From Trochalopteron elliotii (taxonomy: Eukaryota; Chordata; Aves; Passeriformes; Leiothrichidae): a stretch of DNA of 64,000 nt. Shown piece after piece: positions 22,066 through 36,179 of this stretch; within the stretch, counting starts at the first letter, position 1, and every line of letters starts with the position of its first letter. Where the stretch lies: the NCBI GenBank assembly GCA_024734555.1, contig JANPWX010020199.1:248001-312000 (forward strand), in the 5' to 3' direction. Below the pieces are notes generated by a model. That model made no database searches. It was not told the origin of the DNA and was given only the letters and a program-made list of their open reading frames with translations. A program made the translations under genes and the position numbers.

Positions 22066-25000
22066 GTAAGAAAAGGTTGTATTTCTTATCTCTTTTTTAA
22101 TTCTTATTTTTATTCACCCAACCACTTAACTTGCAAGGATGGGAATTAGCCCAGAGCATCTAGGGGAGTTTATATGTGACTGGTGTTTTTAGCAGATGTA
22201 GTCTAAAGCTGCCACCAGACCTAAAGTTCATTGACTGGAGCTGCTTGTTGTGACATTTTTTATCTTTTTTGGTTTTGCTCTACTGGTATGTCTTCAGAGC
22301 TCTGATGTTTCAGTAGCAGTTTTGCTGCTTAGGTGCATACCAAGCAGAGGGCTGATAGAAAGATGTAGATTTCTTCTGTAGAGTTTTGCATGCAATTTCT
22401 AGACTCTAACCACTGTATAGCTCTGAATCTATACTTCTTCCCCCTATTTATAGCTGAACATGACTGAAGATGGGTTCTGATTCTGAATTATCTTATTTCT
22501 TATTCAGCTTGAGAAGCCATATGTCTTCACTGAGTTAAATTAACTAATCCCATATTTACCTAAAACCTAGATTTAGATCAATTCCATTTAAGAAAATGTG
22601 AATGTCAGCCAGTACTTTGGAAACTACTTCAACTGGTAGTTGTCTCAATGACAATATCAAAAAATAATATTACCACAAGTTCTAGAAACCTATCTTTTAT
22701 AATCAAATTTACCTGTGAATCCAGTCTTGTGCAAGATTGCTTACAAAAGGAAATATTTCTAAAAAATAAATGCTATGCACTTTCTCTAACGGCCTTCATA
22801 GCAGGGCTGGATCTCATTAGTTTACTGGTTTTGTGGCCTAAGATATTAAAAATTACAGAAATAGCTAGATTATTCAGGTGTCATTGAATAAGATGAATAA
22901 TGAAAAAAGAAACCAAGAACCTATGAACGTATTCTGATGATTGGTAATGAAAAGTTCAGAAATTATTGGGTGATATTGTGAATAATTAAAAAATTTGAAA
23001 TTTATTCCAGAAAAATGTCAAAAAATGTGTTATGAACAATTCATAATGAATAATTCATCCATCTCTACACTGTATAGGAATGATCTTGGCATTCTGCACA
23101 TACATTTATATCATTACTTTAAAGCTTCACTTCCAGTGGCTTCAAGCAGTGTTCAGCAGCTGAATAAATTCAGGACCCCAGCAACTTTACCATGCAAAGC
23201 AGAAGACCAAATAAATAATGCTTGCTCATGACAGCCCAGCTGACACTTTCACCATGCTGGTCCAGGCTGATCATGGGTGCACAGCAGCTGTTGAAAGTTG
23301 GTGCCTTGAAACTAAGGCACCATTCTCCCTACTTTGACCTGCAGGGTTGTTTTTCCCTCCCTGGGAGACATCTCACACTCTGTATCATATTGAATTCTGA
23401 AGGCTGTTATTACACACACCACCTTGTCTATCTCTTTGAGCTGCTCCTAAAAACCCATAGGCCAGAAGCCCAGTGCAATTCAGGAACATGCTGGATGCAG
23501 TGTTTTCAAATATGGGTCTCCCACTAGCTATTGACGCCTGGCATACTTTTCTTTTGCTACAGCAGATTGCGGGCTGCCATAAATCCATTAGCTATATTTT
23601 CTTGAAAAAGAAAATATATCAGAATTGCTTTACAATTGCTGCTACAGCTTCCACAGCTCCCATTCTAGGGAAGCTGAAGCTTGAATGTCTCTTTTGACAA
23701 TAGCTGTGATCTCAAAGTACGCTAAAAACTATTTTTACGTCAGCCCATTTTTTTTCATTACTATTACTAACCTACATATGAAGCTGCTACATAGAGTAGG
23801 GTAAAATATCATGAACGTTTTCTTTACAAGGAAACATCTCATTTAGTGCATGTAGTGAATGCAGAGACTCTTTCCTAGACGCAGAACAACAGATAAGAGA
23901 AGCCCACAAATACTTCCCTTCTGTACCAATTTTGATGCTTCAATGATTCTTTGGTGATTTGAATAACTATATTTGAACAAGAAGGAAGTCTGGTCATTTT
24001 TATTTCCCTTTTCAAAAATGTAAACTGCAATGGTGTTGTTCCCTATCAGATTTCCCTTTTATGTAATTTTGTAAGTTTATTGTGATAGCATTCAAAAGGC
24101 TGTGCCTGAAAAGTTCTATAACATATGGCATATATTTAACATTGCTTGTGAATTAAAAATAACAGCCTGCCATCTGCCTTTCTGAGCAGATTTTATCAAA
24201 GTCTAAATGAAAAGCTCAACGATGTGAATGTTGTCAATTAAAATATGAAACACTTAGGTTCATGACAGGGTAAAAGTGTTTAGACTTACCTTACTTGAAC
24301 CTGAGTCACTAACAGCTTAGCCTCCATATTTGAGTAGTCACTTTACAGAGGAATAAAACATCATACTGAACATCAAGAGCGAGTCTTGTTTTAATAAAAT
24401 ATAAGCTTCAGAAGTCAGCCTATTGTCTGTTGCTTCATCACGTATGAACTGTTTGAAAAAGTGTGATACTGATAATTTTCACTTATGCTAACTATTTAAA
24501 TTAACATTTCTATAAAATCTCATTAAATCTTTTCAGCAGCAATTAACTGATGGGTATTTAGATTTTTCTGTACTAGAGCAGTACAGTGTCAGCAATACCT
24601 ACCCCCAGTTTTCTACACTTATTGAAGTTAGAATTGTTAATTATTGATCATTAGCTCATTTTTAGCTTCAAGGTTATTTGTTGGGGTATGTTTTCTAAGC
24701 ATGTAGGTGCTTTTTCCATTTTTTTTAATGAGGTAAATGACAATCTATTTTAAAATAGAAAATGAAAAACATTTCATTTTTTAAATGTCAATAAGAGACA
24801 CAGAGACTTTCAAAAGAAATTTCCCACTCCCTCAATCTTACTAATTTTTTTAGCTAAAATTATATACTAACTTGCCAAGAAATGTAATGGTAGGCTCGCT
24901 GACACTGTCTGCCCATAACATTCTATATTTTTGTGACCTTCTGACTTTATTATTGCAACTTTTTACCTGAACTAGTTTCAACTGATGTACCATCACCTAA

Positions 25001-27344
25001 CAAGGGTTACAGAGTTTTGTCCTCATCACTACCTGTTAAATCTAGAATATAACACAAAACATAGAGTGTAATAGTGCATCATAAATAGGACCAAAATTTT
25101 GTAGCCTCTGCCAGCTCAACTCTGAGTATGCTTTCTGTTGTATGTAAACACTTTTTCACACTCCTTTTTAAACTCTTTACTCATTTTTTAAACTGATTAG
25201 ACTTTTTAATAAATTAAGAAAAGAGGAAGGAAGCAGCAACTTTTGTTTCTGCTTTCAATACAGAACAGGACCTCAGATGTCATAGTGAAGCTGTACAGTA
25301 TCTAAAAGATTTTGTAACACTGATAAGATGTGTCATTGGAAAGAGAAACTGGTCAATATTTCAGCCAGTTGCTCCATTCTTCGCTCATATATGATACCAC
25401 ATCACACAGAAAACTCCTAATTCAAGCATAATAAACTAAATTGCATATTTGGGTGGTGTGGAACCAATTTTTGTCACCTTTAGTTGCCCTGAACTGCTGT
25501 ATACTCTATAAAAGAGGATTCAAGAACAATGTCTGGAATCTCACTGCTGCACAAAAGTGTCTACTGTTGGGGAATGCAGCATTCCCTTGAGAGATCATTC
25601 TAAATGGCTGATTGTTCTCATTGTGAAACAAATTTTCCTTTTGTGTCCAATCAGATTCTCCCCAGGAGTAATTTTTACCCATCACCTCTCATCTTTTCTA
25701 TGTGACTCCTTTTTAAAAGGACTCGAGATAAGTTATTGAATAAGTAATTTGAATTCAGTGCTCAGTTTGCTTTCAGCATTTTTAGTAAAACTTCAGTGAC
25801 TTCAAAGAATGTAATAAAACTAGGTTAATATAAAACAAGTGTAAGCAAGTTCCAGTTTTCACACAGAAAAGCCAAGTTACCTTTTGAGCAGCACCATGAA
25901 GTAAGGGAGTATTGAGTTGCAAGCAACATATGACCTAGTCAACCTAGATACCTTAAACAAGCCAAAACTGATTTGATTTCAATTTCACTAGGAAAGTGTT
26001 GGAGCAATTGTTATGATTTATTTAGCTTAGAGAAAAGACAAGTCTTAAAATTATATTCTCTGCAATATGTAGAGTTGAGAGCACAACTCCAAAAATGTAT
26101 CATTAGGGAAAAGTACAACTTCTTCATGAAAATGAGCTTTCTCTTTGTGAAGGTGGGTTGGCAACAGAAAGTGTCTGGCGATGAATATCTTTCAATCTAC
26201 ACGACAGGAAAAAAACTTCTTCAAAAATGAAGAAGTAACTCAATGAAGAGATGAATAAATAAAATCTTAGATCAGGGACTCCAGAAAGGTCATAAAGCTG
26301 CAGGAGTTTTGATTCCTCACGAGTTTTTTTGGGTACATTTTGATAAATACACTGGATCAAATGCATTAAAATTTCACATCATGCCAAGTTCAGTGTATCA
26401 GTCTTCTCTCAGAAACAATTGATTTGTCTAGCTGCAAACATTCAACAGCTTCTCTGTAGAGCAGCCTGAACTTTTGGAGTTTTACCATTTCTCTACCTTA
26501 GTCTTGTTTGATCATTTACCAGTATCTTGTTCTATTTCACCAACTAAGTATACAAACAGAAGAAGGAAAGCAGAACCATATCAATTTTTGTCATGGACCT
26601 AGTGAAACTTTTGTGTAACTTCCTGTGCAAGTGAAGGAACAACAATCTGAGGCAAAGAGGACATTTGTAGTTAAAGTACAGGAGTGGTAGTCAGGAAATG
26701 GTCTTTTCCTGACTAGGAACAGTTGCCATGGATGCTCCATGTGATCACAAGCCCGGTTTCTGCTTATTGATACTTAGACTTAGAACTGATTTGGATAGAA
26801 ATAGAAGCAGACTCATAATCTTTGTTATCATCTGAAAAATGGGCATCCTCTTTGATCCCATAGAAAAGTCTGTGATCCTCATAACTAAACTTGAAGAGCT
26901 CCTGGGAAGAACAAAACCATTTGTGATGACAAGAAGGTAGTTGATATTAATGAGATTATAAAAGGTTGTACCTGCACATATATAATCTGTAATTCATTCT
27001 GTACAGACCTAAGTAGATAACAAACCTTTGGGGGGAAAAATGCACTACATTTACCTCCTAATTACACTTCCTAATCATCTCTTCCACATTTGCCTCCAAA
27101 TAACATGCTTATTTTTAAAATTTGACTATACTTAGAACACACATAGACTCTAAGAAACAATTTTGATATATATTTCCAAGCCACTTCTGGCAGAAAAAAA
27201 ACCAAAACCAAAACCAGTTGTAAACCATGAAGTGTTTTACTTGGAAATTCTCTCCTTCCTTTTTGTATTTTTTATGATTTGCTGGGGAACTGGAAAAACA
27301 ATGTTTCTTAGGTTTCACTGCATATCTCCTTCACCTGCACACTT
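22066..27344. other. Unassigned AT-rich DNA, no gene recognised
   Basis: About 5.3 kb with no recognised mobile element or gene. A 16-bp AT palindrome (TCTATTTTAAAATAGA) lies near 24,743. Open frames of 60-100 codons at 22,648-23,700 and 25,973-26,366 overlap on both strands and have no family resemblance. Confidence 0.55.
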
Positions 27345-28150
27345 CACACAATCACAGAATCACAGAATTGTGAGGAGTTTATCTACTCTAACATCCGTGC
27401 TGAGACAGAGCCATGTAGAGCACATTACACAGGAACATATCCCAGGTGGGTTTTGAATGTCTCTAGAGAGGGAATCTCCAGGACCTCTCTTGGCAGAGCA
27501 CACCTCAGTGCTCTGCCACCCTCAACATGAAGCAGTTCTTCCTCATGAGGTGGAACTTCTTGTTTTAATTTACAGCCTTTCCTCTTTGTCCTGTCACTAG
27601 GCCCCACTGAAAAGAGTTGTGGCACCTATTTTTATATATTAATGCTGCCCCCTCTCAGTTTTCCCTTCCCCAGACTAAACAGGCCCAGCTCTTCTCACAA
27701 GAGAGATGCTCCATACCCTTCACCATCTTCATGGCCTCCACTGGACTCTCTTCAGTAGTTGCTTGTCCTCCTCGCACTGAGGGGCCCAGAACTGAACACA
27801 ATACTCCAGGTGTGGCCTCACTAGGGCCAAGTAGAAGGGGAGGATCTCCTTCCTTGACCTGCTGGCCATGCTCGTCCAATGCACCACTGGCCATCCTGGC
27901 CATAAGGGCACACTGCTGGTTCATATCAACTTGTCATCCATGAAGACTCTCTCATCCTGCTCTCCAGCAGGTCTGCCCCTGACCTGTGCTGGTACTTGGG
28001 GTTATTCCTCACCAGGTGCAGCACTCTACACTGGCCCTTGTTTAACGTCATTAGGATTCTCTCCATCCAAATCTGCAGCCTATGAAGGTCCTGCTGAATG
28101 TCAGCACAGCCTTCAAGTGGATCAGCCACTCAGCCCAGTGTCATACCATT
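27345..28150 (-). mobile_element. CR1 LINE 3' fragment, minus strand
   Basis: The left edge has the CR1 tail octamers (AATCACAG twice, then AATTGTGAG). Minus-strand frames give the C-terminal half of ORF2: ADPLEGCADIQQDLHRLQIW and LNKGQCRVLHL at 28,129-27,926, then [17 protein letters not shown] at about 27,830-27,770, then VGPSDRT. The right edge reaches the reverse-transcriptase motif C region. There FADD is degraded to FVNG, so the copy cannot encode an active enzyme. Several frameshifts separate the blocks. It ends near 28,150, inside the RT domain. Confidence 0.95.
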
Positions 28151-31100
28151 AACAAACTGGCTTAGGGTACATTAATCTAGATCCAATCTAATCTAGATCC
28201 CTAGATCCAGAAACAAACATGACAACACTTGGGACTTAGCAAAATCTGTTGGTCTCTTCATTTCAAGATATACTTTTGATATGGCAATTTAAAAGGCCAT
28301 ATCAGCTGGAACAATCTTTCCCACACTAGCCTCCATGGAGAAAGTTTCAGTGGTAAAGGTTTTGGAGTAATACTATGAATCTGTATAAATCAGTGGCACC
28401 AGTCACGTGCTATAAGAGGTCCTCACCCCTGGGAGCTATGAAAGGTCCATTTTCTTGGTTATTGCCAAAAACAAACATGAATATTCCATCTCTAAAGTAT
28501 TGTTTAAATAGGGGAGGGGTCAGTTTTTTGTTTATGTTTTTTTGTCTTGGTTCTTTATTCAGAATGTTGCTACATTTCAGAAAATCATCTGCCATAGGAT
28601 TGAAAAGGAATCATCCACAATCGTTTTTTGAATCACACTGAAATTCAAATATACTTAATAATTATTTCTGGTTACTTTTTAGTTAGGATTTAGAGAAAGA
28701 AGAAAAAAATTTACAGAGGGAATCCTAAACAACAATGCAGCTATGGGCAAAAGAATGAATTTTTTATTTTTATAGTTAATTGTAGTTATTTTTATAAAAA
28801 TAATTATTTTTAAAAAAGCAAAATATAGAAACACAAGAAAACAAACAAGCAAACAAAAGCCTCCAACCAAATAACCCACTCTGGCAATCAGAAACAACAG
28901 CTTAATTTTCAGTCCCAGAAGTTTCTGGGAACATATCTATCCAAAAAAAAAAAGGAATTATCAAATTCAGGTGGTCTTGGATCATCAGTAAGTACTTGTT
29001 TCAGGTTTCAACAGTTCTCAAACTCTCTGCTAACAGCTCTTTTTCTTTTTCATGTCAAGGGTCTTGACTTTAGAATGCTGTAGAGGAGTGGGTCTCAGGT
29101 GGTGCCTGCTGAAAATTCCAGCCTAGTATTTCTGGTAACAGCAATAGGTGGTTAAACCAGAAAATACTTTCCAGGTCTATTCTGAATTAAACTCTGTTGC
29201 CTATTAACAGAAACAAGTTGAGGTAGCTATACTCCTCACAATTCTAGAAGTGAAAGATATGAAGAAAAGAAAGAGCTCAGAGAATGACTCATCAATAGCC
29301 AGTGTTTGTTCTTGGCTTGCCCAGAGGCTAATAAATTTCTCATTATTACTAACTAATAAAAATCATATATGAATACTGAAGTCTAAATGCTGGATCCTGA
29401 AAAAAAAACAGGACCCAAAACCCAAGAGATCGAACAGATTACATATAAATTTATATGTAATGAAAGATCTAGATAATCCTTCTCATCTTCCTTCTATAAA
29501 TACCTGTTGTTCTTTAGAAGAATGCTTAGAATTTGTCAGGAAAAGGATTTATGCATTTTTCTGATATGAAGATGTTAGCATCCACTGACCATGACTCTTT
29601 TAGCTAGTCACTGAAAAAGAGAAATGACAACACGTCATTTAATCAATGCAAGGGCATAAAATCTGTTTCCTGAAGCTGCAGGCAGAGGACATGGAGAGTA
29701 CGATGGGTATGGCCTCCAGCTTCCTTTGGCTCTGCCAAGCATGAGAAGTCAGTTCCACTGCTGCTGCTACTGGGAGAGCAGCTCGAGGTGCCATGTACCA
29801 CAAGTCGACCTCACTCCCATCCATTCTGTTCCCTGGGTGATGCCTTTGCTTTCTCTATAGCAAGAGTATCTCCAACCACATACCAGCCCCTTCAGTTGAG
29901 TTGGCAGAATTCATCTCTCCAGAACTGAAAAACCTTGAGCTTACCATGAATCTCAATCACCAAACACACCACATTTAAAGTATTTAAATGTAGCAGGTAA
30001 TGCCTGCTAATTAATATGTTATGAAATCAAAGTGATTATTTTTGAAATGTTATTATTTATTACTTTTTTATTCTCACAGTCTCACTTTTGTAGCAACAAG
30101 TATGTTCTCAGAAAAATGTTTCATTTTCATTATTTAGCTAAATTGCATTTTAAAAGAGGAAATGACTGACAAAAAAAACCCTCATCAAATCCTAGTAGCA
30201 CACAACAAAACACTTTGGGTGCAACAACAAACTAGCAATGCCTCACTTCCTGTGTAAGTAAAAGGAGTGAGCTTCAAAAGCACAAGATTTCTATTTAAGG
30301 CAAGACATTGTTTATTACTACTACAATTTTGTCAAGACAAGGCTGTGTTGCCAGTGCTAAGCTGTAACAATGTGGTTGCTTTACTGTACTCATTTTACTT
30401 ATTTGGGAAAATGACAGCAATTCCTTTCATTCCAATTTTATTTGCCTTTATAGGCAATAGCATTAATAAGAATACTGATATCTTCCATTGGAGAATGAAT
30501 TCTTGCTTTTCTACAATTCCTGCTTTCCAATATAGGCCACCTCTGATGGTTCTGGTAACATGTGCAGGAGGCAGAGACCTCCTGGACACATGTTCCAATT
30601 ACTGTGCCTTATCAGAAGCACAGTGTAGTACCAGTCAGTAGCTCAGTAGTTTTACAGTGTCCATGGCCCTGCAATACTTTGAAGTATCAGGTGTGCTGTG
30701 CCTGAGAACCTATGTAACTGCACAGAAAATGCAGGGATGGTGGGACATGAGAGCTGGGTGACTCCAAAATAATAAAGGGAAAGGATTTAGTGAGAGATAA
30801 CTGGGTAGTCAGCACTCTAGTCTCCACTGAAGGAAGAAGAAGCAAAGCAGTGTGACCTGGGATGCAATCAGGATTTGGCAATTAGGACAACTGCTAAGCC
30901 CTTTCCTTTCATCTTTAAAGACGCCTGTGGGGTCCTAGCACATTACTGAAGCCAGAAGGGGCTGCCAAGCATTACTGACAAACAGCTTCCAAAACTGCAG
31001 ATCCCCATGCAGCAGCACCCACCACACATGCCTACAGCCATCCCTGCCAAGCAAATGATAATCCAGCCTCCAAACAGGGAACCAAGAAGCCAGAAATGCA

Positions 31101-33344
31101 TGGCTTTACAACTGGGGGCAGAAAGCAAGTGCCAGCAATCTGAGATGAAAATAATAAAACATCTGGAGCTCAAGCCTTGAGTCAAACTGCAAAAAAAAAG
31201 AAAGGAAAGAAATAATAATCCAAATGACACAGTAAATCCTACTGGAAGTCAAAGATATGAAAAGATGTCAGAAGTCCTACAGAGAAAGAGTAGCAGAAAA
31301 TACTGTGTCACCACCTATTCTTGATGTCATGTGCTATTGGTTGTACAGCACAACCTAGTGATACTGTGCCTGTTCTCTGTAATTTACCTGGACAAAAAAA
31401 AAAGGAATTTTTTTTTTATCTGCATAAAGTTGCATTGTAAAGGGACTTCTAAGAATATTTGCATTGGTTTAAACCCTGTAGCCATTCTGACACAAATATT
31501 TTGTGATTAATACATCAGTCACTAGAAATAGCAACAGACATTGTGGTTTGACTGGCTAAAGTGAAACTCTCCCTTTTTGAAGCAAAATTTACACTAAAAG
31601 ATACATCTAAGTATATCCTCCCCGAAGCCTTTCAGTGGTAATAGGTAACAAGGTTTTGGGTAGGATTTTTGCCTGTATTAATTTTCCACAAAGATCTGCC
31701 CAATAAATTACTCTTCCTTTGCACCAGCTGAAAATGATATGTGTATCAGAAATACATCTTTTTGAAGGAAAAAAACCTTTTTTCTGAGTAGTTTAAATGC
31801 CATTCAATTTTCTCTACTGTTTAATAGTGATGAGCTTACCACAAGTTGCACTAATGAAAATGCAAACCAAGGGTTTTGAACAAGTTTAGGAAGAATTAAT
31901 GATTTCCCTTTTGAGCATCTACTGCAAAACCTAAAGGACTGGCATAAGTAATTGCTGTTTTATGCAGTATGTTCCAAGTTCAAAGACACAGTAATCTATG
32001 GCAGGCTTAGGGGAAGCTGTGCAGGTCTTTTGCTATAATTCAGTATTGGTTTTGTGTGTTGCAAGATGAGGAACATAATAGGATTTGCCCCGGGCACTGA
32101 AAATTACTGGGCTTGTTATCCATCTAAACAAGTCTGCCATATAAAGTTGACAGAAATAACTCTTGCCAGCTACCTGTAAGATACATGCAAATTCCTTTTA
32201 AAGAAGCACTTGTTAAGGCTTTGTAGTGTAATGTTGCACAGAGGTAAATGCAGCTCATAGTGGTGGTGCTGGAAGAATGGAAATTAGATCCTAGGTCTCC
32301 TTAACTGTTCCTTAACTACTAAATTTAATTTAAATTTGCAACATTTCTCCTCCTAGAAGTACTAAAAGAAATTGCATTTTTTATTATTGCTCAGTTCCTA
32401 CACAAAACTTTTTCTAAATATCAACTGAAAGAATCAACAGCCAGCAGAGGTTTAAATCAATTAGTAAATGTTTTTCCTATAAATACTATTTACCTCTTTG
32501 GTTCTTGGTGACCAGAGTAGGAAGAATCTAACCCACAAAAATTATGTTGAGGTATCCTACAGTATGAAATTGTACAGTAATTCCATGGTGAGAGCACTAA
32601 TTCCAGATTCTGTTGCTAGTTTGTTGTACAGGTGATGCACACTGCATTTCTCTTTCCAGACATAATCTTCATAATCCTATAGCTCTCAATTATTTTATGT
32701 GTCCCAACAAGGGCTAACAGGTGAACTTACAGTGTTATCAGTCTCAATAAAAATACAAGGAAAAAATCACATGCAAAATATGTCCTCTTTACAAAAACAC
32801 AAATTGAAACACAAACATAATACAGTTGAAGAATAAAATTTATTACATTTGCTTGGGAAATTAACGACATTAAACCATTACACAACCACTGTGTTGGTAT
32901 CCATTTGAAATTCAGCAATATTTCCCTGCTGATGGACACAGAACGACAGAAAGTTTTAACAGAAATATCCACCATGGACTTTATTAATGTGATTTAAGAG
33001 TGGCAGTACAATACCCTATGATCTCTGATTGGTCAAGTTATCTGATATGATGTCAAGTTATACAGACATGACAGGAAAATACAGTGCATTTCAGTCAAGT
33101 CACAATGTAGCTTTGATTTACTACAGGACACAGAAGCAATGCCACTGGTTAAGGATCAGATAAGATTCATATTGGACACTTGAGGGTTTTGAATATTTTT
33201 TTCTGTGCTAAATAACTCCTGTGAGAAGGAAGCATTCTGACCCAAAGGGAAAAATGAAAGTGATCTGTTTTGACATTTATCTGAGTATATATATCTCTTT
33301 TGTAAGACAGTGACACTTTGATATTTAAAAAAAAAAAAAGAGTC
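28151..33344. other. Unassigned AT-rich DNA, no gene recognised
   Basis: About 5.2 kb without a recognised gene. It contains a perfect 24-bp AT palindrome (29,438-29,461). A short block at about 32,960-33,130 begins with GGACTTTATTAATG and faintly resembles an LTR end, but was not called. The 124-codon frame at 30,267-30,641 shows no recognised domain. Confidence 0.55.
29438..29461. repeat. Perfect 24-bp AT palindrome
   Basis: ATTACATATAAA followed directly by its complement TTTATATGTAAT, with no spacer. AT-only content apart from one C/G pair makes this a weak but exact cruciform candidate. Confidence 0.85.
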
Positions 33345-35215
33345 AAGGAATCACAGAATCTCAGTATCATAGAACATCCAGATTTGAAAAGGACCCACAA
33401 GGATCATCAAGGTCCACATCCTGGCCCAGAACAGGACAACCCCAAAAATCACACCATGTGCCTGAGAGCGTTGCCCAAATGTTTCTGAACTCTGGCAGGC
33501 TTGATGCTGTGGCCACTTCTCTGGGGAGCCTGTTCAGTGCTCAATCATGCTCTGGGTGAAGAATCTTTTTCTAATAGCCAACCAAATGCCCTCGACACAG
33601 CTTCATGCTGTTCTCTCAAGACCTACCACTGGTCACCTGAGAGAAGAGATTGATCCCTGCACTTCATTTCCCCTCATGAGGAAGTTGATGAGGTCTCCAC
33701 TCAGTCCCCTCTTCTCCAGGTTGGACAAACCAAGGGATCTCAGCTGCTTCTCATATGGCTTCTCCTCCATACCCTTCACCATTGTTGTTTAGATGCTGAC
33801 AGCTTAATGTCTGTTCTATGTTGTGGCACCCAAAACTGCCCCCAGCACTGAGGTGAGGCTGCCCCGGCTCAGAGCAGAGTGGGACAATCCCCTCCCTTGC
33901 CCGGCTGGCCATGCTGGGCCTGATGCCCCCCAGAACACTCCAGGCCCTCCTGGCTGCCAGGGCACTGCTGGCTAACGTTCAGCTTGCTGTCAACTAGGAT
34001 CCCCATGTCCCTTTCTTCCATCCTTCTCTCCAGTCTCTCATTCCCCAGTCTACACATACATCCAGGGTTGCCTCATCCTAGGTGCAAAATCCAGTATTTG
34101 TCTTTGTTAAACTTTATATGGTTGGTGACTATCCAGGCCTGTCATTTGTTGAGGTCTCTCTGTGGGGCCTCTCTGCCTTTGAGGGAGTGGACAACCCCTC
34201 CAAATTTATTGTCCTCAGCAAATTTACTCTGTATACTTTGGAGTCCTATATCCAAGTTGTTCATGAAGGTGTGGAAAGAGGACTGGTGCTAGGATGGAGC
34301 CCTAGGGAGTCCCAAGTAACCAGTCAACAACCATCTGGATGGGAAATCCTGCACAAGTTCAGGAGTAACTGGGTGTTTATCGTTCTCACAGCCTCAGCTA
34401 AGGACATATCCCTCATACCCTCACAACTTACAGCTGAGTACACTGGGACCCCCACAGCCCATCTTTAGTTTTGAGGACTGAAACAAAGAAAGTAATAAAT
34501 ATCTCTTTCTTGTCCCCATTTATGAGGTCACCATCCTCATCCTCCTCAAACAGGATAAAGTCATTACTGAACTGACTTTTGCTATTGACTCATTTTAAAA
34601 AGCACTTTCTTTTGTCCCCCACAGTACTGGCTAACTTCAGTACCAGTTGAGCTTTGGCTGCATAAAGTTTCTCCCTGCAGTGGCAAGCAGCATCTCTGTA
34701 TTCCTCCCATATCACCTGACCTTGCTTCCACTGGCCATATACTCTATTTTCTTACCTTAGCTCCTGAAGAAGATGCCTGCTGATCTAAGCCAGCTTTCTG
34801 CCTTGTCTGCTTGACTTCTGACATTTTGAAATTTCCTGCTCCTCTGCTCTTAGCATGTGGGGTTTAAAAAGTGACCAGCACTGATGAATCCTACCACCTT
34901 CAAAAGCATTTTCCCAGAGGACATCATTAATTAGTTCCCTGAGTAACCTTAAGTCTGCTCTCCGATATCCAGAGCTGAAGTTTTTCTGGCACTTTTCCTG
35001 TTGCTGCCAGATGTAAACACAATTGTCTCATGATGTCTGTGGTCAGGACGGCCACCAATAACCACTTCAGCCACAAGACTCTCTAGTAACAAATTAAATC
35101 AAAGCAACAAATCAAGGAGGACACCTTTCCTTGTTGGTTCCTTTTGTACCTGTACCACCTGCAGGTGTTTAGGAACCTTTTAGGAATCTTCTAGGAATCT
35201 TCTGGACCTCTTCAT
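33345..35215 (-). mobile_element. Long CR1 LINE, minus strand: endonuclease end, linker, partial RT, 3' end
   Basis: Read on the minus strand from right to left. At about 35,160-34,900 the C-terminal part of the ORF2 endonuclease is visible (EPTRKGVLLDLLL, then ALDIGRADLRLLRELIN). At about 34,745-34,450 the linker follows (VYGQWKQGQVIWEEYRDA, AAKAQLVLKLA). RT motif C is present at about 34,230-34,195 but reads FAEDNK where FADDTK is usual. The C-terminal block and tail run 34,080-33,345 (GNERLERR, GILVDSKLNVSQQC). Between linker and motif C (about 34,450-34,320) the front half of RT, including motif A, is missing. The ORF is broken by stops and frameshifts, so the element is dead. It is one of the two longest CR1 copies in the window. 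Confidence 0.92.
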
Positions 35216-36179
35216 GGTCCTAGAGACTGTATGTGGGCAAACCACTACCTTGCATCCTATCCATCTCCCTTGTTAGTATGCAAGTCCTTGTCAGAGAAAG
35301 CCCAAGGCAGAAAATAAGGAAGTACACAATACTCACCTGAAACTATTAAGGAAATGTAGGTATCAAAATATCTGAATAGGCATTTTGCCATAACACTTAA
35401 TACGATGTCTCAGTGTAATAACTAATGAATAAGGTTTGTATGCTTTTGAATGTGGACTTGTACGCTGTAAACAGTACACTTGATATCCACCAGTGTAAAT
35501 ACAAGGTGTCCTCATCAAAGACAAGGGAATCACTTTTCAAGAGGATAACACAGTAGCATTTTTCATAGCAACTCCATGAGTTTCTTAATACAGAAAAACT
35601 TCTAAAAAGCAAGGTTTACTCATGCTTCGCAAAAGCTTTAGGACATATCCAGAAAAATTCATTCTCTCCCTGAAGGTAATGTGGTGCTGTTGGGCAGCTA
35701 TGTGGCGGACATGAGAAAAGGACCAAGTATATCCAACAAGAAGGACAGACTGACCAGAAAATAAAGAACACCTAGCAAGGTTAGAGGGAGATCACTGATA
35801 GTCATCTTACTTTGGACATTCTCCCAGAGGAACGAAATCATCAAATTCTCTTGTTCAGTGCAAAAACGAATAACCTAAGCTCATGAAAAATACCTCTTGT
35901 CTTGAAGAGCGCATGACTTCATATAGAAATAAAAAAAAGATCCTGTCCCTTAAACAAATAGTTCCCACCACACACCTCCTAGCCTTAGGAAGGTGGCTTG
36001 CAGGCTTCCTGCAATGCTGATGGCTAAAACAATCAGGAGTCAAGCTGCTGATGTGCAAAGCAACCACCCAGGTGCAGAGGGCAGAACACACCCACCACCT
36101 CAGGCTACAAGCTCAATGTCGAGCAAGATGAGGAAAGAACTCTGCAAGTGGGGTACTGTCTCTTTGTCCTTATGAAAGT
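35216..36179. other. Unassigned DNA, no gene recognised
   Basis: About 1 kb between the CR1 and the LTR-like block. The left 100 bp may still be decayed CR1 endonuclease sequence. The rest is not recognised. Small open frames here overlap on both strands. Confidence 0.5.

Noticed and set aside
28266..28310. Imperfect hairpin TGATATGGC / GCCATATCA
   Set aside because: A nine-base stem with a ten-base loop is within chance expectation for a window of this size.
32960..33130. Possible LTR end starting with GGACTTTATTAATG
   Set aside because: The string resembles the polyadenylation region of the minus-strand LTR at 5,881, but no terminus, body or duplication supports it.
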